Assembly: GCA_029212275.1 (NCBI GenBank) | Contig: JARGOI010000011.1 | Coordinates: 11,929-19,161 of the forward strand | Reading direction: 5' to 3' | Origin: Thalassolituus sp. | GTDB lineage: Bacteria > Pseudomonadota > Gammaproteobacteria > Pseudomonadales > Oceanobacteraceae | DNA: 7,233 nt | Shown: piece by piece, positions 5,812 through 7,233 of the stretch | Layout of the letters: each line of letters starts with the position of its first letter | How positions within the stretch are numbered: the first letter of the stretch is position 1 | The notes under the pieces: model-generated | Seen by the model: the letters and a program-made list of their open reading frames with translations, nothing else | Databases searched by the model: none | What the model was told of the DNA's origin: nothing | Made by a program: the position numbers and the translations under genes

Positions 5812-6281
5812 TGAACGACCCTGTCACGGATGTACCAGATCGAATAAATTCGCTGATGGCGTTTGATTTTGGCACACAACGCATGGGCGTCGCCATCGGT
5901 CAACGCCTTATGGGTACCGCGCAAGCATTGAGCCCTATCAAAGCAAAAGATGGCATTCCTAACTGGGACGCATTAGACCGTGTTATTAAAGAATGGCAAC
6001 CCCAAGGGTTTGTTGTAGGCTTACCGCTCAATATGGACGGAAGTGTGAGTGAAATGAGTCGCCGTGCCAGTAAATTTGCTCGGCGTTTGGAAGGAAGATT
6101 TCATCTTCCGGCTTATATGCAAGACGAGCGCTTAACCAGTTACGAAGCCAAAGCGCAGGTCATTGAAGAACAAGGTTTTACCAACTTTGGCGACCACTCT
6201 GTTGACGGAATGGCGGCTTGCTTAATATTGCAAAGCTGGATCACTGAGCACCCACTCAATACAGTACGTGGAGACACATGA
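5811..6281 (+). CDS. ruvX: RuvX/YqgF family RNase H-fold nuclease
   Basis: The 156-residue product is a YqgF-family protein of the RNase H fold, described variously as a putative Holliday junction resolvase and as a nuclease acting in pre-16S rRNA 5' maturation. The conserved acidic residues are visible: D19 in MAFDFGTQRMGVAIG, D105-E106 in YMQDERLTSYEA, and D132 in HSVDGMAACLILQSW. FVVGLPLNMDGSVSEMS (68-84) is the other family signature. The N-terminus carries about 14 extra residues before the core; a start at Met16 is possible, but the ATG at 5811 forms a TAATG overlap with the tonB stop, which favours coupled translation from there. Its stop overlaps the pyrR start (ATGA). In Pseudomonas a yqgE/algH gene normally precedes it; that gene is absent here. 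The rRNA or recombination role cannot be resolved from sequence. Confidence 0.95.
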   Translation: MNDPVTDVPDRINSLMAFDFGTQRMGVAIGQRLMGTAQALSPIKAKDGIPNWDALDRVIKEWQPQGFVVGLPLNMDGSVSEMSRRASKFARRLEGRFHLPAYMQDERLTSYEAKAQVIEEQGFTNFGDHSVDGMAACLILQSWITEHPLNTVRGDT

Positions 6282-6790
6282 TGGAATTGCCTAACATTGA
6301 AACAACCTGCCAAGTACTGGCTGAACGTTTAGCTGAAATGATTATCGACAACAAACTCGAGAAATCAGTACTGATTGGCATTCACTCTGGCGGGGTATGG
6401 GTGGCTGAACGTTTACAAGAGATGCTCCCCAAAACCTTAGATGTTGGATCGCTAGACATCAGTTTCTACCGAGACGACTTTACCCGTAATGGGTTACACC
6501 CCCAAGTGAAGGGTTCAGAGCTGCCAGACAGCATCGAAGATCGTCATATTATTTTGGTAGACGATGTCATCATGAGTGGCCGTACAATCCGCGCAGCCAT
6601 GAACGAATTGTTTGATTACGGTCGCCCCGCCAGCATTTCATTAGTGTGCTTGCTTGATATTGGACGTCGTGAATTGCCCATTCAGCCAGACTTGTGTGGT
6701 GCCAAGCTGGCCTTAAATGATGGCCAGCGAGTAAAATTGAGCGGCCCAACCCCACTGGCCATTAGCCTTTCTTCTGACGCTGACAACTGA
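6278..6790 (+). CDS. pyrR: PyrR: pyrimidine operon regulator / uracil phosphoribosyltransferase family
   Basis: The 170-residue product is a type I phosphoribosyltransferase of the PyrR family. The PRPP-binding loop is IILVDDVIMSGRTI (91-104). IGIHSGGVWVAERL (33-46) and the PyrR-typical SFYRDDFTRNGLHPQV (62-77) and GRRELPIQPD (129-138) are also present. PyrR proteins sense uridine nucleotides and control pyr genes, and many also convert uracil plus PRPP to UMP. Two ATGs occur in a row, at 6278 and 6281. GGAG at 6270-6273 is 4 bases from the first and 7 from the second, so the second may be the true start. The gene overlaps ruvX by 4 bases and precedes pyrB by 18 bases, leaving no space for a Bacillus-style attenuator leader next to it. 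How it regulates here is therefore unclear. Confidence 0.95.
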   Translation: MMELPNIETTCQVLAERLAEMIIDNKLEKSVLIGIHSGGVWVAERLQEMLPKTLDVGSLDISFYRDDFTRNGLHPQVKGSELPDSIEDRHIILVDDVIMSGRTIRAAMNELFDYGRPASISLVCLLDIGRRELPIQPDLCGAKLALNDGQRVKLSGPTPLAISLSSDADN

Positions 6791-6808
6791 TTTTATCCGG
6801 TGGATCTC

Positions 6809-7233
6809 ATGATAACTGACCCTAGCCAACTGCAACTGACCAGCGATGGACGCCTCAAGCATTTTTTAACTACCGAGGGTCTCAGTCGAGAATTACTTAC
6901 CGAGATATTAGACACCGCCGACTCCTTTATCAGTACGCAAGAACGTGCGGTAAAAACGGTGCCATTGCTGCGCGGTAAAACCGTGGTGAATTTATTTTTT
7001 GAAAACAGTACTCGTACGCGTTCAACATTTGAGTTGGCGGCCAAACGCTTATCTGCAGATATTCTCAATCTCGACATTGCCCGCTCGGCGACGTCCAAAG
7101 GGGAAACTCTAATGGATACGCTGTGGAATCTAGAAGCTATGTACAGCGATATGTTTGTAGTACGCCATGCCGATTCGGGAGCGGCGCACTTCATTGCCCA
7201 GCACGTCACCCCTAACGTCGCGATTATTAACGC
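6809..7233 (+). CDS. pyrB: Aspartate transcarbamoylase catalytic subunit, 5' part
   Basis: This is the first 141 codons of aspartate carbamoyltransferase, which joins carbamoyl phosphate and aspartate in the second step of de novo pyrimidine synthesis. The frame is open to the right edge, so the C-terminal aspartate-binding domain is outside the window. The carbamoyl-phosphate motif ENSTRTRSTFE is at 65-75 (STRTR 67-71), the loop SKGET at 96-100 supplies the lysine that reaches into the neighbouring active site, and VVRH with R119 follows. An N-terminal extension before LLRGKT (53-58), beginning MITDPSQLQL, resembles the longer Pseudomonas-type PyrB, which assembles with an inactive dihydroorotase-like PyrC' subunit rather than PyrI. 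A pyrC-like gene would therefore be expected downstream. The start ATG has GGTGGA four bases upstream and follows pyrR by 18 bases. Confidence 0.96.
   Translation, partial: MITDPSQLQLTSDGRLKHFLTTEGLSRELLTEILDTADSFISTQERAVKTVPLLRGKTVVNLFFENSTRTRSTFELAAKRLSADILNLDIARSATSKGETLMDTLWNLEAMYSDMFVVRHADSGAAHFIAQHVTPNVAIIN

Noticed and set aside
6793..7209. Open frame of 138 codons on the minus strand at the right end
   Set aside because: It is antisense to pyrB, whose plus-strand frame is clear and carries the STRTR and SKGET motifs.
1..7233. CRISPR array, tRNA, insertion sequence, prophage or defence island
   Set aside because: Genes are contiguous core functions in a known gene order, with no spaced repeats, transposase or integrase motifs, or tRNA-like folds seen on either strand.

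Overview
The window is a conserved chromosomal segment of a gammaproteobacterium with moderate base composition (close to half G+C by eye). Every recognisable protein resembles its Pseudomonas aeruginosa counterpart as I remember it, and the gene order matches the Pseudomonas pil-chp / gshB / tonB3 / yqgF / pyrR-pyrB block. Divergence in the less constrained parts (PilI, the TonB linker, the PilJ periplasmic region) suggests a relative outside Pseudomonas, possibly a marine Pseudomonadales or Oceanospirillales lineage. I cannot name the genus from sequence alone.

Layout. The left half (1-3577) is read leftward and encodes the type IV pilus chemosensory (Pil-Chp) pathway in transcription order: pilG (response regulator, 3577-3194), pilH (response regulator, 3175-2801), pilI (CheW-like adaptor, 2817-2272), pilJ (methyl-accepting receptor, 2204-141) and the first 29 codons of pilK (CheR-like methyltransferase, from 89 off the left edge). 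Genes are tightly packed: pilH/pilI overlap, and the pilI-pilJ and pilJ-pilK gaps are short and carry small inverted repeats. The 257-bp gap 3578-3834 is a divergent control region. The right half (3835-7233) is read rightward: gshB (glutathione synthetase), a 123-bp gap with a large two-part hairpin, a TonB-family gene of the TonB3 type, ruvX/yqgF, pyrR, and the first 141 codons of pyrB (aspartate transcarbamoylase), cut by the right edge. From tonB to pyrB the genes overlap by 1-4 bp or are 18 bp apart, so they probably form one transcription unit.

How the genes work together. PilJ, coupled by PilI to a ChpA-type kinase that should lie off the left edge, signals to PilG and PilH to control pilus extension, retraction and second-messenger output; PilK would methylate PilJ. 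The TonB-like protein fits the same theme, since TonB3 of P. aeruginosa is needed for normal twitching and pilus assembly. gshB, ruvX, pyrR and pyrB are housekeeping genes that share the neighbourhood.

I found no mobile element, tRNA, rRNA, CRISPR array or defence gene, and no convincing undescribed system. The points worth a second look are modest: absence of the yqgE/algH gene usually found between tonB3 and yqgF, a cysteine pair in the TonB C-terminal domain, hairpins placed at gene junctions, a 9-bp direct repeat upstream of pilG, and a possible 22-codon upstream reading frame before pilJ.
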